From: Citrus sinensis
Taxonomy: Eukaryota > Streptophyta > Magnoliopsida > Sapindales > Rutaceae
Assembly (NCBI RefSeq): GCF_022201045.2
Contig: NC_068564.1
Coordinates: forward strand, 30,719,001-30,783,000
Direction of reading: 5' to 3'
DNA: 64,000 nucleotides
The notes beneath the pieces were generated by a model, which was given only the letters and a program-made list of their open reading frames with translations, had not been told where the DNA came from and did no database searches. Positions 60,861-64,000 of this stretch are shown one piece after another (positions within the stretch are counted from its first letter, which is position 1; each line of letters starts with the position of its first letter). The translations under genes and the position numbers were made by a program.

Positions 60861-63800
60861 ATGTGGGAATTGATTTGTTTAACGTTGGCGGCAACGGCCG
60901 GTAATAACATCGGCAAAGTTCTTCAGAAGAAGGGCACCGTCATTTTACCACCTCTCTCTTTCAAGCTCAAGGTTTTGTTTTCTTCCCCTTTTGCCCTTCT
61001 TTTTCAACTTTTTTTTACATCCCCTCATATCATTATCATACATATCTTTTTTTAAAAAAAATTCCCCCCCCCCCCCCCTCTTAAATAGTTTGCTTCTTTG
61101 TTTGTCATGTCCAACGTTGTGATGTAAATTATATTGGAAGTGAAATCTTGCAGCGGCATTTAGGGTTTTGTTTGATCTGGAATTGGAGTTTTGAAACTTT
61201 TTCATTTTTTTTCTTGGCATATGGATTTGAGCTGCCAGATGCTTTTTAACGGCCGTTATTTATTGATTAAAGAACACTACCTGAATCTTCATTTCTGCAA
61301 TAATAGAGATTTCAAATTGTTTGGAATTGTGTCGTGACTTTACAGGTGATAAGGGCATATGCTGTTAATAAAGCATGGGTGATTGGTTTTTTGATGGACA
61401 TATTTGGAGCCTTGTTGATGTTGAGGGCATTGTCTCAAGCTCCCGTAAGTCTATTGGCATCAACCTACATTATCGTTGTAGTTAAAAGAATTGCTACTTC
61501 TGTTACAATCAACAGAAATGTTGAAATGCGGGACTTTTGTGATTCCAATTATATGAATTTGGGAATGTATTTTTCTTGTACCAACAAGACTTCCATTTTC
61601 TGTTTTCTTTTTGTTAAGGACAAGTAGAAGTAATAATTATTATTATTCCTGAACTTTTCAAACTGGATTTTTGGGTGCATATTGAACAAATATGATTACA
61701 TATGATTGATATTGTGGTGCTTTGCGGGTTGTTGTCAGGTATCTGTTATCCAACCAGTTTCTGGATGTGGTCTTGCAATTCTCTCTATTTTTTCTCATTT
61801 TTATCTGAAGGAAGTTATGAATGCTGTTGACTGGATGGGAATAACATTGGCAGGCATTGGCACCATAGGTAATGTAAGTTCCTTCACTTTTCTCTTTCAT
61901 GACTACAACATCTGGAATTGATTGTGTATGTATGCAGTTTTTACAGTATACTTCGTAAATACTATCTTATGAAGAATGATTAAATCTTCCCTTTTCAAGT
62001 TTAACACAGCTTATCTTGAATTTTTTTGAATGATGAGTTATAATTTTGTAAAGTATGAGTAATCCATGTTCTCCTTTGGAACATCTGTTTTCTTATACGT
62101 TTCTGTTATTTTCTCTTGTATCTTTTCTCTTATTTTAGACTTCCAAGTTTTTTTCACTGACGGCCTAATGTTCTTTAAAAGAGTACTCTGTTGGTCATGG
62201 AACTTCAATGCCTTTTCTGTATCTCCTAAATGGATTTTTTATTTACTATTTAGTGGTTTGACCTGAAAAAGTTATGGTATGCTTTTATTTTTGTATTTGC
62301 AGGAGTTGGTGCTGGTGGTGAGGAGCAAGAGCCTTCTTCTATATCTATATTCCAGTTACCGTGGTTGGCTTTCGTCGTTTCCATCTTGTTTGTAGGTACC
62401 CTTTCTCATACTCGATTTGGTACCTGTATTAAATTTTTCCCATAAACTATGGCATAAAACATCCAGGGGTGTGTTAGAACCTACTGATGTCCTTTATGGT
62501 CTGGCAGCAGTGAAACTGTTGGAATTTCTGTAGTTTATGTAAAACTTTTAAATAAAGTGGACTGCGAAGAAAGGGATAAACATGCTATGTAACAGCGGTA
62601 GGATCTTGTATTTGGGAATTAGCTGCCGTGTGTGTGGTTGCCAATGGTGTTGAACTCATGAAATTGTTGAAGTCATTTGTGAGGAACATGACTGTATAAA
62701 GAATCAATGTATAATCCTAATTTGATGATGCATTCCTCAAATTAATCTAGTAAGTCAACAGAAGGCACAATGGTTTGAAAACTTGATATATTTTGCCAAA
62801 TGGGCCACCTGAATGTGAATGAATGCACAACCAGCTTTTTATGCCTTTCCTTTTTGTATTTCAAAGTTACGATATGTATTGTCTGCCTCTGCAAAATCTC
62901 TGTAGCTGTGTCAAAAATAATAGTATTGACACTGTGTATATGATTGTATTTTTGTTCGAATAGGTACTTCTTAATGGGTGGCTTCGTATATGCAAACATC
63001 AACGAAGAGAACAGGAGATGGTAATTTCCTTTAATTGGTGGTTTCTTGTGATTTAGGCCCCTTTGGCACTCCAATGAGTTCATTTAAGTGATATTTTCTG
63101 TTCTTTGCTTCTCCTGCCCTTATTGAAAATATTATTTGTTGCAGATAGAATTTGAAGTTGTTGAAGAAATTATATATGGCTTGGAATCTGGAATTTTGTT
63201 TGGGTACTATTTCTTACTGGACAAAATTTATGCCAAAGTCTTTTTCTAGTCGATAGTTGATGGCTCACTTCTTTTTCTATATTTCAAAATATTGAAATTC
63301 ATGCTAGCATATTTAAGTAATTTCAGGATGGCCTCCGTAATATCAAAGCTGGGATTTGTCTTCTTGGAGCAGGGCTTCCCCACCATGCTAGTTCCTGTGT
63401 GCATTTCAATCAGCATTTGTTGTAGTGGTACAGGATTTTACTACCAGGTTAGAGTGCGGACTTGATTCACATTTCAGTGTGTTGATGCACCTGGAGTAAG
63501 CTGTTTTAGCCTATTCTAGCCTGGTGGAAACCGTTGGCCTAAAACCAACAGTTAAAGCTAATTCCTTCTTTTGTGTGGGTTTTGCTCTTCATGCTTGCAT
63601 TGGTGATCAATTGTACATGCTGGCAGTTATATACTTGTTTTGCTCTCTTTAAACAGACGCGTGGTCTGAAACATGGAAGGGCTATTGTAGTGTCTACGTG
63701 TGCCGCTGTGGCTTCAATTGTTACTGGTGTAGTTGCTGGTATGCTTGCTCTGGGTGAGAGATTGCCTTCAGCACCAACTGCGCGCTTTTCACTTCTGCTT

Positions 63801-64000
63801 GGATGGTAACTAACAGCTCAATCTGCTTTTTGGCCTTAAAGATTAACAAATTTAGACTTCATCTTAGGAGCACATGTTCTATTGGACATACTCTGGTTCA
63901 GGGTGCCAACTGGAATCTCAGTGCTAAACAGATTATGTGATTTACCATTTTAAGTGTTCCATTGCAGGCTACTCATCATGATTGGTGTGGTTTTACTTGT
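60861..64000 (+). CDS. NIPA9: NIPA-type magnesium transporter (DUF803), 3' end outside the window
   Basis: Nine exons are visible: 60861-60971, 61346-61444, 61739-61868, 62303-62391, 62964-63020, 63145-63203, 63327-63447, 63657-63805 and 63968 onward, covering about 282 residues of an expected 340 or so. Start [20 protein letters not shown]. Hydrophobic helices include [72 protein letters not shown] and [19 protein letters not shown], the nine-helix drug/metabolite-transporter-like layout of NIPA proteins, with the charged loop [13 protein letters not shown] in the middle. The family moves Mg2+ in animals; the plant role is inferred by homology. It resembles NIPA9 (At5g11960 from memory) more than the short NIPA1-7 type, but the subfamily number is tentative. 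Confidence 0.88.
61064..61078. repeat. Poly-C tract (15) in NIPA intron 1
   Basis: Fifteen consecutive C, 93 bases after the exon 1 donor. Confidence 0.95.

Noticed and set aside
60620-61220. Minus-strand frames of 84-98 codons around the NIPA start
   Set aside because: They are antisense to the NIPA promoter, first exon and first intron and contain runs of F, K or G from simple repeats.
1-64000. LTR retroelements, endogenous virus copies, CRISPR arrays, bacterial transfer
   Set aside because: No paired long terminal repeats, gag/pol-like frames, capsid genes, regular repeat-spacer arrays or intronless bacterial-type operons were seen.

Overview
This is a stretch of nuclear DNA from a flowering plant, almost certainly a eudicot. 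The protein-coding genes are split by AT-rich introns with GT..AG borders, every protein has plant relatives, and a MIR156 hairpin is present. The species cannot be fixed from the sequence; a woody rosid such as Citrus would fit, but that is only an impression. No bacterial, organellar or viral gene, and no LTR element, was recognised.

Layout from left to right: a possible last exon of an unidentified gene (383-492, +); an intronless gene for a Harbinger-transposase-derived protein that has lost its catalytic residues (2191-3738, -); the ten-exon spliceosomal cyclophilin gene CWC27 (6598-11887, -); a repeat-rich stretch with a small Mutator-type MITE (about 12.2-14.3 kb); a USP-domain protein kinase (14778-17844, +); a small proline-rich, probably GPI-anchored wall protein (20381-20920, +); COG8 of the Golgi tethering complex (23207-27712, +); a 2-oxoglutarate/Fe(II) dioxygenase (28379-29840, +); a two-domain methyltransferase related to tRNA m3C enzymes (31728-35997, +); a repeat-rich stretch with a decayed hAT transposon (about 37.3-39.1 kb); a MIR156 gene (hairpin about 44462-44568, +); two eIF4A genes placed head to head (49513-51143, - and 53880-55698, +); a DUF3511 gene (57878-58288, +); and a NIPA-type magnesium transporter cut by the window edge (60861-64000, +).

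The most informative overall pattern is gene order. From memory of the Arabidopsis annotation, the Harbinger-derived gene, USP kinase, proline-rich protein, COG8, MIR156E, DUF3511 gene and NIPA-type gene are neighbours around At5g12010 to At5g11960 in this same order. The window therefore looks like an orthologous block into which CWC27, the dioxygenase, the methyltransferase and the eIF4A pair are interleaved. The genes do not form one pathway; they are mostly housekeeping functions (splicing, Golgi traffic, tRNA modification, translation initiation, magnesium transport) around one developmental regulator (miR156). Exon borders were derived by reading frame and splice-site consensus and all coding introns given are GT..AG.
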